Shown here one piece after another: positions 16,850 through 25,401 of a DNA stretch of 64,000 nt. Position numbers and translations under genes: made by a program. The number at the start of each line of letters is the position of its first letter. Within the stretch, counting starts at the first letter, position 1. Below the pieces are notes generated by a model. The model saw only the letters and a list, made by a program, of their open reading frames with translations, was not told where the DNA came from and searched no databases. Source of the DNA: Natronobeatus ordinarius (GTDB lineage: Archaea; Halobacteriota; Halobacteria; Halobacteriales; Natrialbaceae); the NCBI RefSeq assembly GCF_024362485.1, contig NZ_CP101456.1:62001-126000 (forward strand), read 5' to 3'.

Positions 16850-17158
16850 ATGAGTAGACAGGTTACAGGCAGGCCGAAGAACGGAAACGGGGGGCGCCCG
16901 GGACAGGTACGATACGATCGGGACGAGGGCGAACCGCCGAGCGTCGCCGTCGCGACGGCACTCGCACGCTACCGCAACGAGGACGTCGTCGAGGCGAGCA
17001 CGCGGCTGTACGACCACGTCGATCCCGAGGCCCTCGACACGCTCTTCGCCGACAGGTACGACGGCGGAGCGCGCTCGAGCGGTACGGTGCAGTTCACCGT
17101 CGACGGGGCGGCCGTCGTCGTCCGATCCGACAGCGTCCAGGTGTACCCGGGCGGCTGA
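16850..17158 (+). CDS. HalOD1 output-domain protein
   Basis: A 102-residue soluble protein. After a ~30-residue basic, Gly-rich leader, the segment SVAVATALARYRNEDVVEAS ... GTVQFTVDGAAVVVRSD matches the HalOD1 output domain, a haloarchaea-specific small domain often attached to receivers or standing alone next to signalling genes. Its biochemical action is not established. No partner kinase is adjacent. Confidence 0.8.
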   Translation: MSRQVTGRPKNGNGGRPGQVRYDRDEGEPPSVAVATALARYRNEDVVEASTRLYDHVDPEALDTLFADRYDGGARSSGTVQFTVDGAAVVVRSDSVQVYPGG

Positions 17159-17202
17159 TCTGGAGCGGGTCTTTTTTCTCATCACCCGCGAAACGCGACG
17201 GT

Positions 17203-17931
17203 ATGGCAACCCAGCCACACCTGCTGGTCGACGAGGGCGACGTCGCCGACCTCGCGCTCGTCCCCGGCGACCCCGGTCGCGTCGACCGCATCGCCGACCA
17301 CTGCGAGACAGCAGAGACGATCGCCGAAAACCGCGAGTACAAAGTCGTCAACGCCACGTACGGGGGCCGCGAGCTGACGATCTGCTCGACGGGAATCGGC
17401 TGTCCCTCCGCGGCGATCGCCGTCGAGGAGCTCGCCGCCGTCGGCGTCGAGACGTTCGTCCGCGTCGGCACCACCGGCGCCTTGCAGTCCGGCATCGAGA
17501 TCGGCGACATGGTCGTCGCCACCGGCGCCGCGAAAAACGAAGGAACCACGAAACGGTACGAGGCCGTCGAGTACCCCGCCGTCCCCGACTATCACGTGCT
17601 CTCGGCGCTGGTCGACGCCGCGGAAGGCAACGACGAAGACGTCCACGTCGGCCCGATCGCCAGCGACGACGCCTACTACGCCGAGACAGACGAGTACGTC
17701 GCCGACTGGGAGGCCGCCGGCCTGCTGTGCGTCGAGATGGAAGCCGCCGCGCTCTTCACCCTCGCTCGCCGGAAGGGGCTGCGCGCCGGTGCCATCTGCA
17801 CCGTCGACGGCAACCTCGTCGAGGGCACCCAGAAAGGCACCGACGTCGAGGACGACGAACTGCCCGCGAAGGCGAAAGACAACGTCGCCCGCGCCATCGA
17901 CATCGCCCTCGAGGCGTCGACCCAACTTTAG
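17203..17931 (+). CDS. Nucleoside phosphorylase (uridine/guanosine phosphorylase type)
   Basis: A 242-residue PNP/UDP-family enzyme that splits a nucleoside with phosphate into base and (deoxy)ribose 1-phosphate. Conserved features are GDPGRVDRI (phosphate loop, about 22-30), RVGTTGALQ (about 87-95) and VEMEAAALF (about 176-184), whose Glu binds the ribose. In halophilic archaea a member of this family acts as a guanosine phosphorylase feeding ribose 1-phosphate to the R1P kinase and R15P isomerase encoded nearby; whether this one prefers uridine or guanosine cannot be decided here. It overlaps the convergent HNH-like gene by 4 bp. Confidence 0.9.
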   Translation: MATQPHLLVDEGDVADLALVPGDPGRVDRIADHCETAETIAENREYKVVNATYGGRELTICSTGIGCPSAAIAVEELAAVGVETFVRVGTTGALQSGIEIGDMVVATGAAKNEGTTKRYEAVEYPAVPDYHVLSALVDAAEGNDEDVHVGPIASDDAYYAETDEYVADWEAAGLLCVEMEAAALFTLARRKGLRAGAICTVDGNLVEGTQKGTDVEDDELPAKAKDNVARAIDIALEASTQL

Positions 17932-18692
17932 CCGACGAGAGCCTCGGCGAGAACCGTCGTCCGCTCGACGACCCGGTCGGTGATCTTCGAGGTCTCCTCG
18001 AGCGAGTCGCCGATCACGGACTGCACCGCATCGAACCGGATGGCGCCGTCGGCGTCCCGGAGGTCGTCGACGTCGAGTGGCGCCGTCTCACACCGCGAAC
18101 ACGACACACCAGCTTCGAGCTCGGCGAGACAGACGTGACAGCGCTCGAGTGCCGACGCCAGCACCGCGACCACGCCGACGACCGTCCGGAGCTGTGCCTG
18201 GAGCGTGCCTGCTTCCTCGAGAAACGCGTCGAGCGCCTCGCAGACCGTCACGTCGAACGACGATCGATCGACCGTGGCGACGGCCTCGAGTCGGGCGTCG
18301 ACGACGTCGAGGGTGAGCAGTAGCGCCCGCCGATCGGCGGGATACGCGCGTTCGGCGTTGGACTCGAGGTCGTTCGGAAGCGACGTCGCGGCCGTGGCGA
18401 ACTCGCCCGCGTCCGAGACTGCGGCGGCCTGCGCTCGTGTCAGGGTCCGAACTGCCTGGAAGAGTTCGGCGTCGGTCACGTCCCGACTCGAGACGGGCGC
18501 TGACTCCTCGAGCCAGTCGGCACAGTCTCCACAGACGGTGACCAGCGAGTGACGGGTGGCCGAACCGGGAGTCGTCGGTCCGACGGCGTGGGCCTCCAGC
18601 CCACCGTCGTCGGCGAGGACGTCGATCGTCCCGCAGTGCTGGCACTCGAATCCGTCTCGATCGATCGCCGCTCGGCGCTCGCGGGAATCCAC
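17928..18692 (-). CDS. HNH-endonuclease-like protein with two Cys4 knuckle sets
   Basis: About 254 residues from a GTG at 18692; the open frame extends to 18761, so the start is uncertain. The N-terminal ~60 residues look like an HNH nuclease fold: RDGFECQHCG, then LEAHAV, then VTVCGDCADWL, i.e. two CxxC pairs around a His. A helical middle part is followed by a second zinc site (CHVC ... CSRC, about 190-207). The HNH core lacks a clear Asn, so catalytic activity is uncertain; it may be only DNA- or protein-binding. Confidence 0.65.
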   Translation of the reverse strand: MDSRERRAAIDRDGFECQHCGTIDVLADDGGLEAHAVGPTTPGSATRHSLVTVCGDCADWLEESAPVSSRDVTDAELFQAVRTLTRAQAAAVSDAGEFATAATSLPNDLESNAERAYPADRRALLLTLDVVDARLEAVATVDRSSFDVTVCEALDAFLEEAGTLQAQLRTVVGVVAVLASALERCHVCLAELEAGVSCSRCETAPLDVDDLRDADGAIRFDAVQSVIGDSLEETSKITDRVVERTTVLAEALVG

Positions 18693-18803
18693 TGCACACC
18701 GATTGGCGGGCGGTGAGAAAAGTGCTCCGGCTGATGGATTCTGGGCGCCTGCCGGCACCATGTGACCCGACAGTATATCCCACGCCTCGATGTACGACCC
18801 CGT

Positions 18804-19430
18804 ATGGAACCCTCACCGTTCACACTCGACCGTCCGTACGACCAGTCCGAACTGGCGGCGCTCTTCGGCGAGTTCGCTGCGGCGCTCGAGGACGACCGGC
18901 CGGCGACGATCGACGTCGACGGCGGAACCGCAGAGATCACGTTTCCGTCACCGGTCAGCGTCAGGCTCACCAGCGTCCACGAGGAGACGCCACCGACCGA
19001 AGGGATCGAGCTCGCGCTCGAGTGGGACGCCGCCGGGACGCGAGGAGTCCGGTTCACGTCGGCCGAGGACGAGTCGGCTCCCGTCGCGGAGATCGAACCC
19101 GCCCCCACGGCCGACGAGGAGAAAGCGGAGTCCGCCCCACCCGAACCGGCGTCGAGCGTGATGCCGTCGAACGCGTTCGCCTCGGGTACAGATCCGACAG
19201 GTCCCGACGACGAGGTCGACGCCGACGAGCCGTCGACCGACGGTCGCCGGTCCCGGTTCGAGGTCTATCGCGATCGAGCCGGCGAGTGGCGCTGGCGGCT
19301 CGTTCACTGGAACGGCAATATCATCGCCGACAGCGGTGAAGGGTACGCCTCGCGGTATAACGCGACCCGGGCGGCGCGCGGCGTGATGCGGGCGACGGCC
19401 GACGCACAGATCGACCAGTTGGAGCCCTAG
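18804..19430 (+). CDS. Amphi-Trp domain protein with YegP/HVO_2922-type C-terminus
   Basis: A 208-residue protein with two modules. Residues ~1-80 (MEPSPFTLDRPYDQSELAALF ... GGTAEITFPSPV ... LALEWD) match the haloarchaeal amphi-Trp domain. Residues ~152-205 (RSRFEVYRDRAGEWRWRLVHW, NGNIIADSGEGYASRYNATR) are a YegP/DUF1508-type beta hairpin module. A Pro/Glu/Asp-rich linker joins them. Neither module has an established activity. The gene converges on and overlaps the DUF547 gene by 4 bp. Confidence 0.8.
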   Translation: MEPSPFTLDRPYDQSELAALFGEFAAALEDDRPATIDVDGGTAEITFPSPVSVRLTSVHEETPPTEGIELALEWDAAGTRGVRFTSAEDESAPVAEIEPAPTADEEKAESAPPEPASSVMPSNAFASGTDPTGPDDEVDADEPSTDGRRSRFEVYRDRAGEWRWRLVHWNGNIIADSGEGYASRYNATRAARGVMRATADAQIDQLEP

Positions 19431-20143
19431 GGCCGGTAATCGTTCACGTCCACCGACCAGTCTACCGTCTCGTACTCGAGCGACGGCGTCGCGCTCTCGG
19501 GGACGGCACCGTAGGTGCGCAGGAAGCCGACGATCCCGCCGTCACCGCGGAAGTCACCGTGATACCACAGAAACCGCCGCGGGACGGTCACGCGCTCCCG
19601 GCTGGGATCGTAGCTGACGTTCTCCTCGAGGTACCACTCGGTCGCGACGTCGAGTTCCGCCTCGCAGTCGGCCGGGGAGTAGACGGCGATCGGCGGCCCG
19701 GACTCGGCCCCGCAGCCGATCGCGAAGTGAATTCTCGGGTCGACAGACTCGAGGCGAAACTGGCGTTCGAACGACGACGGAAACGGGCGGGGAAGGTAGC
19801 CGAGCCCCCAGGGGTGTTTCGATCCCCGGAGCATGCCGTGTTCGACGTCGGCGAGGCTCAGCCAGACGCCGCCGACCGGGACGCGATCGCGGGCGTAAAA
19901 TTTGAACCGCTCGAGGGGTCCGCCCTCGAGCACCGACGGCTCCTCCTCGAGCAGGAGCTGTGCGTAGGCGTTGTAACAGTTGAGCCAGAACGCCAGCCGT
20001 CGCTGCCGGCTCGAGAGGGCACGGGCCAGCCGGTCACGGTCGAACGTGGCGAGCTGTGTCCGGAGTGGCGCGACGTCACCCCCGGTTTTGACCTCGTACA
20101 GCAGATCGGCCGAGATCGAGAGGGGGTCGAGCTGGGTCGACAT
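19427..20143 (-). CDS. DUF547 domain protein
   Basis: A 238-residue soluble protein. The segment RRLAFWLNCYNAYAQLLL and the later RIHFAIGCGAESGPPIAVYSP are the DUF547 hallmarks, a papain-like fold family with conserved Cys and His whose activity is mostly uncharacterised. The Cys in AIGCGAESG and upstream His residues are retained. There is no signal peptide, whereas many bacterial members are secreted. Confidence 0.85.
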   Translation of the reverse strand: MSTQLDPLSISADLLYEVKTGGDVAPLRTQLATFDRDRLARALSSRQRRLAFWLNCYNAYAQLLLEEEPSVLEGGPLERFKFYARDRVPVGGVWLSLADVEHGMLRGSKHPWGLGYLPRPFPSSFERQFRLESVDPRIHFAIGCGAESGPPIAVYSPADCEAELDVATEWYLEENVSYDPSRERVTVPRRFLWYHGDFRGDGGIVGFLRTYGAVPESATPSLEYETVDWSVDVNDYRP

Positions 20144-20355
20144 CCACCGAATCGTTCACCGACCAGCGTCTTGAAGCCGTGTGTCGCCAGTTCCAGACAG
20201 TCGCACGCTCGGATACGTTATCGTCGCCCCCGGCGACGCTGGAGCGCTACGGTGGCGGTGCCGACTGCCGACGGTGCGTCCGAAACGGGGTGCCTGCGAG
20301 CGCGCGCCGAGAGGTTATTCCATCCGACGTGGTTTCCTCCGTGGAGTCGCTACCA

Positions 20356-21372
20356 GTGAACCTCCGGAAGGGCTACCTCCTCGTCCTCGTCGTCGTCTTC
20401 GCGTACCTCTCGCTGTTACTCCTCCTCCCGTTTCTCCAGTACGTCCTCGCGGCGATCCTGATCGCCTACGTCCTCCACCCGCTCCAGAAGCGGCTCGCGC
20501 CGCGAACGTCGCCGACGATCTCGGCGTTCGCACTCGTCGCCCTCGCCGTCGTGGGGTTTCTGATCCCGTTCGTCGTCGTCACCGGCATGATCGCCGACGA
20601 CGCCGTCCGGATCGCCCAGGCCATCGACGACGGCGCGTTCGAACTCGCCCAGCTCGAGGAGACGATCGAGGAGACGACGGGAATCGAGGTCGACCTGCTG
20701 TCCGAACTGCTCTCGGCCGGCCAGGAACTCGGGACGATCGCCCTCGAGCGGACGACCGCCTGGGTCGGCGTCGCCACCCACGCCCTCATCGGCATCGGCC
20801 TCGCCCTGTTTCTGCTGTACTACCTGCTGAAAGACGGACGTGCGTTCGTCGACTGGCTTCGCGAGACGACGCCGCTGCCGGCGGACGTCCAGGACGACCT
20901 CTACGGAGAACTCGACGACGTGATGGGGGCCGTCCTCGCCGGACACGTCCTGATCGCGATCGTCGAAGGCGTCATCGCGGGGCTGGGACTGTTCGCGACC
21001 GGCATTCCGAACGCCGCGTTCTGGACGTTCGTGATGGTGATCCTCTCGCTGATCCCGCTAATCGGGGCGTTCCTGGTGTGGGGACCCGCCGTCGGCTACC
21101 TCCTCCTCACCGGCGAACCGTTGCTCGCCGCGGGGCTGTTCGTTTACAGCGCGATCGTCGTCGGCCTCTGTGACGACTACCTCCGGCCGATCGTCGTCGA
21201 CCGCTACGCCGACCTCAGTCCCGCGATCATCATCCTCGGCGTCCTCGGCGGCGTCTACGCCTTCGGCATCATGGGACTCTTTTTCGGCCCCGTCGTCCTC
21301 GGCGCGTTCGCCGCGACGCTCACCGTCGTCGACGACCACTACGACCGACTCGAGGACGAGTCACCGACGTGA
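20356..21372 (+). CDS. AI-2E family transporter (PerM-type)
   Basis: A 338-residue multi-pass membrane protein with about eight hydrophobic segments and a soluble insertion (about 80-135). The C-terminal part contains NAAFWTFVMVILSLIPLIGAF and the IIILGVLGGVYAFGIMGLFFGP signature of the AI-2E/PerM family. Some members export autoinducer-2, others are Na+/H+ antiporters; the substrate here is unknown. Start GTG 20356 (VNLRKGYLL) is chosen because family members open directly with such a segment; GTG 20341 and 20329 are alternatives. Confidence 0.87.
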   Translation: MNLRKGYLLVLVVVFAYLSLLLLLPFLQYVLAAILIAYVLHPLQKRLAPRTSPTISAFALVALAVVGFLIPFVVVTGMIADDAVRIAQAIDDGAFELAQLEETIEETTGIEVDLLSELLSAGQELGTIALERTTAWVGVATHALIGIGLALFLLYYLLKDGRAFVDWLRETTPLPADVQDDLYGELDDVMGAVLAGHVLIAIVEGVIAGLGLFATGIPNAAFWTFVMVILSLIPLIGAFLVWGPAVGYLLLTGEPLLAAGLFVYSAIVVGLCDDYLRPIVVDRYADLSPAIIILGVLGGVYAFGIMGLFFGPVVLGAFAATLTVVDDHYDRLEDESPT

Positions 21373-21432
21373 CGGAAAAAAGCGAAGTGTGGTCGAAAAT
21401 CGGATCGAAACTGCGGGTACGGTGCGTCCGCG

Positions 21433-23385
21433 TCAGTGCCGACGCATCGCGAGCAGCGCACTCGCGAGCGCGACGATAGCGACGACAGCACCGAATCCGG
21501 GGATATCGTCGTCTCCGTCAGCAGCACCGCTGGCGTCGTCGGCCCCGTCATCTGCACCGTCGTCGGCCCCGTCGTCCTCACTGCTGGTGCCTTCGACCTG
21601 CTCTGTGGCAGTGTCGGTGTCGGTGTGATCCAGTTCGATGTCGGTGACGTCGTCCACGTTCATGTGAATCACCGTCTCGTCACCGACTGCGTCGCTACTT
21701 CGGACGTCGTCTTCGGTCGGGTTCGCGCCGACGAACTCGAGCGCGGTCACTTCCACGATGGCGGTTCCGTCGTGGATCTCACCCTCGATGTCCGTCACGA
21801 GGAAGCCCTCGTCGGTCTCGATCGGGAAGCCCTCGAACGCCATCAGGTCGCCGAACTGTGCGCTGGCGTCGACGTCGACGACGTCGTCGTCGACCGAGAC
21901 GAGCAGTTCCGCGGACTCGAAGGAGGCGTCCCGGAAGTTCTCGATCGCGTCGACCATCTCGTCGTCGACCTCGGGGTCCTGCTCGGCGAGCAGGAGCATC
22001 TCGTCGAGCGCCAGCTCGAGCCACTGCTCCTGGACGGACTCGAAGTCGAACGCCACCTGGACCTCGTCGCCGACGGTGTTGGCCGTGAAGCCGAACGTCG
22101 TCTCCGCGGTGTGTTCCATCAGGCCGCGCGCTTCGAGTTCGTCGACGTAGGCCTCCCAGTTCTCGGTGTCGGACGCCGCTTCGAACTCGACGGTCGTCCG
22201 TTCACCCTCCACGGCGACTGAGAGGTCCATCCACGCCTCATGAACGAGATCGGCATCGGCCTGTGCCTCGAGCAGTTCGCCGATGTCGTCGTACTGGTCT
22301 GCGAGCCCATCCTCGAGTTCGTCGACCGACTCGGCGAGTTCGACGAAGCCGAGAACGAGTTCGTCGTAGTTTTCGATCTCGGCGTCCCACTCGAAGGACA
22401 TGTCGGTGCCGGTCGTGTGCATCGAGACCGAGAACTCCTCGATGTGCAGCTCGGCCATGCGATCGGCGATCGCCTGGGCTTCCTGCTGGCTGAGGTCAAC
22501 CTCGGGATCGTCGGCGAGCTCCTGGGCGAACATCTCGGTGACCTGTTCTTTGACGCCCTCGAACTCGACGGTGTACTCGACCGAGACGAGGTCGCCGCTG
22601 GCCGTCTCGCCGAACTGGTACTCCTCGAGCGTGACGTCGGCCGTTCCACCGAGGCCCATCGCGATACCGGCGTACTGGTTCTCGAGGGTCGACTCGGCGG
22701 CGGCTTCACTCTCCCAGTTCGCCCGCTCCCAGTCGAAAACCAGCTGCTGTTCGGCGACCTCGAGGTCGTAGCCGTCGTCGACCTCGGTGAGCGTGAGCTC
22801 GAAGGACTCTTCGATCCCGCCACCCATGCCTGCGCCGGCTTCCATCGTTGCGACACCGCTCGAGGAGAGCGTCGACGCGGACGTCGTCATAGCTGCCTCG
22901 AGGTCGAACGAGACGTCCTGCATCATCGGGTCGGGCTCCGCCGCGTCGACGATCATCGTCGCTTCGGCGTTCGCCTCCGACGTCACCTGTGTCTGCGTGT
23001 AGTCGACGTCGACGTCGAGGTCGACGAGTTCGTCGGGTCTGTCCGCGGTGAACTCGCCATCGCTGACGACGCTGTCGGGGTCCATCGCGGCGTCGAACTG
23101 GCCGGTAGCGTCGAGGTCGTCCTCGTACTCGCCGGTGTAGAGGAAGTAGAGCAGCCCCGCCTGCGTATCGATACCGAACTCGCCGACGGCGGTCGCGTCG
23201 AACTCCTCGTCTTCGTCAACGTAGACGAGGATCGCGTTCCCGTCGTCGTCGACGTACACTTCGTCTGCGACGTCCATGTCGGTGTCGTCGCTTGCGGTCG
23301 ATGCGCCACCGACCGCGACTGCGCCAGTGCTCGTCACGAGCAAGATGGCGAGCAGTAATGCTCCGAGTTTTGTACGATAACTCAT
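21433..23385 (-). CDS. PGF-CTERM-anchored surface glycoprotein
   Basis: A 650-residue exported protein. An N-terminal Sec signal (about 5-28, ALLLAILLVTSTGAVAVGG) precedes a long Asp/Glu-rich ectodomain that has no domain I recognise and contains a helical, Met/Leu-rich central region (about 300-520). Near the C-terminus are a Thr/Asp/Ala-Asp-Asp-Gly-rich linker (about 575-620) and the sorting signal IPGFGAVVAIVALASALLAM followed by RRH, the PGF-CTERM tripartite signal cut by archaeosortase A. The mature protein should be lipid-anchored outside the cell. The function is unknown. Confidence 0.88.
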   Translation of the reverse strand: MSYRTKLGALLLAILLVTSTGAVAVGGASTASDDTDMDVADEVYVDDDGNAILVYVDEDEEFDATAVGEFGIDTQAGLLYFLYTGEYEDDLDATGQFDAAMDPDSVVSDGEFTADRPDELVDLDVDVDYTQTQVTSEANAEATMIVDAAEPDPMMQDVSFDLEAAMTTSASTLSSSGVATMEAGAGMGGGIEESFELTLTEVDDGYDLEVAEQQLVFDWERANWESEAAAESTLENQYAGIAMGLGGTADVTLEEYQFGETASGDLVSVEYTVEFEGVKEQVTEMFAQELADDPEVDLSQQEAQAIADRMAELHIEEFSVSMHTTGTDMSFEWDAEIENYDELVLGFVELAESVDELEDGLADQYDDIGELLEAQADADLVHEAWMDLSVAVEGERTTVEFEAASDTENWEAYVDELEARGLMEHTAETTFGFTANTVGDEVQVAFDFESVQEQWLELALDEMLLLAEQDPEVDDEMVDAIENFRDASFESAELLVSVDDDVVDVDASAQFGDLMAFEGFPIETDEGFLVTDIEGEIHDGTAIVEVTALEFVGANPTEDDVRSSDAVGDETVIHMNVDDVTDIELDHTDTDTATEQVEGTSSEDDGADDGADDGADDASGAADGDDDIPGFGAVVAIVALASALLAMRRH

Positions 23386-23390
23386 ACCCG

Positions 23391-23404
23391 AAGGTCACAA
23401 CCTT
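23391..23404 (-). promoter_or_regulatory. Inverted repeat just upstream of the surface-protein start
   Basis: AAGGT-CACA-ACCTT lies 6 bases upstream of the start codon at 23385 and is preceded (on the reverse strand) by an A/T-rich run. It could be an operator or a small mRNA hairpin. The arms are only 5 bp, so chance is possible. Confidence 0.3.
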
Positions 23405-23551
23405 AAGACATTAATCGTTTCTATTGATTTCTCTACCAGAAAAAGCTCGCAAGCGACGGCGAGGGAGAGCCGATCCGAAGGGTGATCCCGAGCCTCGGAC
23501 TCGAACGAATCCGTCGCCCTTTTGACTTGCGGGGCCCGATAGACGTACCGA

Positions 23552-24805
23552 ATGGCCCGGTATCACATCGAGACGTACGGCTGTACGTCCAATCGCGGGG
23601 AGAGCCGCGAGATCGAGCGCCGGCTCCGCGACGCCGGCCACTACCGGGTCGACGGCCCCGAGGAGGCCGACGTGGCGATCCTCAACACCTGCACCGTCGT
23701 CGAGAAGACCGAACGGAACATGCTCCGGCGGGCCGAAGAACTCGCCGACGAGACGGTCGACCTCTTCATCACGGGCTGTATGGCCCTCGCCCAGGGTGAG
23801 GAGTTCGCCCAGGCCGGCATCGACGGACAGGTGCTTCACTGGGACGAGGTTCCACAGGCCGTCACGAACGGCGAGTGCCCGACGACGACGCCCGACGCCG
23901 CGCCCGTCCTCGACGGCGTCGTCGGCATTCTCCCCATCGCCCGGGGCTGTATGTCGGACTGTTCGTACTGCATCACCAAGCACGCGACGGGTAAGATCGA
24001 CTCGCCGCCGATCGAGGAGAACGTCGAGAAAGCGCGCGCGCTCGTCCACGCGGGGGCGAAGGAGCTTCGAGTTACGGGCCAGGACACCGGCGTCTACGGC
24101 TGGGACACGGGTGAACGGACACTTCACGAGCTGCTCGAGCGCATCTGTGAAATCGACGGCGACTTCCGCGTTCGCGTGGGCATGGCCAACCCGAAGGGCG
24201 TCCACGGCATCCGCGAGGAGCTCGCTGACGTCTTCGCGGCGAACGAGAAACTGTATGACTTCCTGCACGCGCCCGTCCAGTCGGGCAGCGACGACGTGCT
24301 CGGAGATATGCGCCGCCAGCACCAGGTCGCCGAGTATCTCGAGGTCGTCGAGACGTTCGACGACGCCCTCGAGTACTGGACGCTCTCGACGGACTTCATC
24401 GTCGGTTTTCCCACCGAGACCGAAGAGGATCATCGAAAATCGCTCGAGCTCATCCGCGAGACCCGTCCGGAGAAGCTCAACGTCACCCGGTTCTCGAAAC
24501 GGCCGGGGACCGACGCCGCGACGCTGAAGGGGCTCGGCGGGACGATCAAGAAGGAACGTTCGAAGGAGATGAGCGAACTGAAGATGGCGGTCGTCGGCGA
24601 GGCCTACGAGGCGATGGTCGGCGACGTCCGCGAGGACGTGCTGGTCGTCGAGGAGGGCACGGGCGACTCCGTGAAGTGTCGCGATTCGGCCTATCGGCAG
24701 CTCATCGTCCAGCAGGCGAGCGATCACGGCCTCGAGCCCGGCGACTTCGTCGACCTCGAGGTCACGGGGCACAACACCGTCTACGCGTTCGGCGAGCCAG
24801 TCTGA
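23552..24805 (+). CDS. tRNA t6A37 methylthiotransferase (MtaB/CDKAL1 type)
   Basis: A 417-residue radical-SAM enzyme that adds a methylthio group to t6A at tRNA position 37 (ms2t6A). The N-terminal UPF0004 domain has its three cluster-binding Cys (C11, C47, C76). The radical-SAM motif CMSDCSYC provides C133, C137 and C140. DFIVGFPTETEEDH and RFSKRPGTDA are conserved core segments. The last ~60 residues form a TRAM tRNA-binding domain. The N-terminus MARYHIETYGCTSN and length fit the archaeal CDKAL1-like branch rather than bacterial MiaB. Confidence 0.93.
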   Translation: MARYHIETYGCTSNRGESREIERRLRDAGHYRVDGPEEADVAILNTCTVVEKTERNMLRRAEELADETVDLFITGCMALAQGEEFAQAGIDGQVLHWDEVPQAVTNGECPTTTPDAAPVLDGVVGILPIARGCMSDCSYCITKHATGKIDSPPIEENVEKARALVHAGAKELRVTGQDTGVYGWDTGERTLHELLERICEIDGDFRVRVGMANPKGVHGIREELADVFAANEKLYDFLHAPVQSGSDDVLGDMRRQHQVAEYLEVVETFDDALEYWTLSTDFIVGFPTETEEDHRKSLELIRETRPEKLNVTRFSKRPGTDAATLKGLGGTIKKERSKEMSELKMAVVGEAYEAMVGDVREDVLVVEEGTGDSVKCRDSAYRQLIVQQASDHGLEPGDFVDLEVTGHNTVYAFGEPV

Positions 24806-24823
24806 GCCCGTTTTTCGCTCCGA

Positions 24824-25357
24824 TCAGACCGGGCGATCGTGTTCGCTCTCGAAGTCACGCACCCGCCGGTACTCCTCGACGAACGCCGAGACGTCAAACT
24901 CGAGCAGCTGGGACTCGAACTCCGCCGCGACGGTGTCGTCCTCGGCGTGACTCACGGCGTGGTCCATCAACTCGACGACGAGTTCGACGACGATCTCGTG
25001 GAGGCGGCGGGCGTCGAACTCGGTGACCCAGACCATGGCGTAGCCGACCGCGCCGTTCTCGGCGGCGTCGTGGACGACGACCTTCTCGGGGAACTCCTCC
25101 AGGACGATCCCCATCAGGTGTGGCGTCCCGAACTGATCGAACTCGTCGGCCGGCTCGATCGTCTCGCGCAAGATCGCGACGAGCGACTCGGGAAAAAACC
25201 GCGACGGCGGATGCATGTCCATCACGACGGCGTGGCGGTGGCCGTTCGAGCAGGTGTACTCGCGCATCCCCAGGTCGAGCTCGCGCGGGTCGACGGACTC
25301 GCCACAGGGGAGCGTGATCGTCTCCGACTCGTCACCCGGAACGCGAGGCGTTACCAT
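24824..25357 (-). CDS. DUF5815 family protein
   Basis: A 177-residue soluble protein starting MVTPRVPGDESETITLPCG. It has a possible zinc site of two separated Cys with His (LPCGESV and YTCSNGHRH) and a helical C-terminal half. The combination matches a small haloarchaeal family (DUF5815) with no known function. It converges on the methylthiotransferase gene, 18 bp away. Confidence 0.72.
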   Translation of the reverse strand: MVTPRVPGDESETITLPCGESVDPRELDLGMREYTCSNGHRHAVVMDMHPPSRFFPESLVAILRETIEPADEFDQFGTPHLMGIVLEEFPEKVVVHDAAENGAVGYAMVWVTEFDARRLHEIVVELVVELMDHAVSHAEDDTVAAEFESQLLEFDVSAFVEEYRRVRDFESEHDRPV

Positions 25358-25401
25358 CGACCCGACTTTGGCTGGCGCGCCAATAAGCCCGACGCTCCCG
25401 G

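Noticed and set aside
20179-20355. N-terminal extension of the AI-2E transporter frame
   Set aside because: The extra 59 residues are Arg/Ser/Cys-rich and not membrane-like; family members start at the VNLRKGYLL segment.
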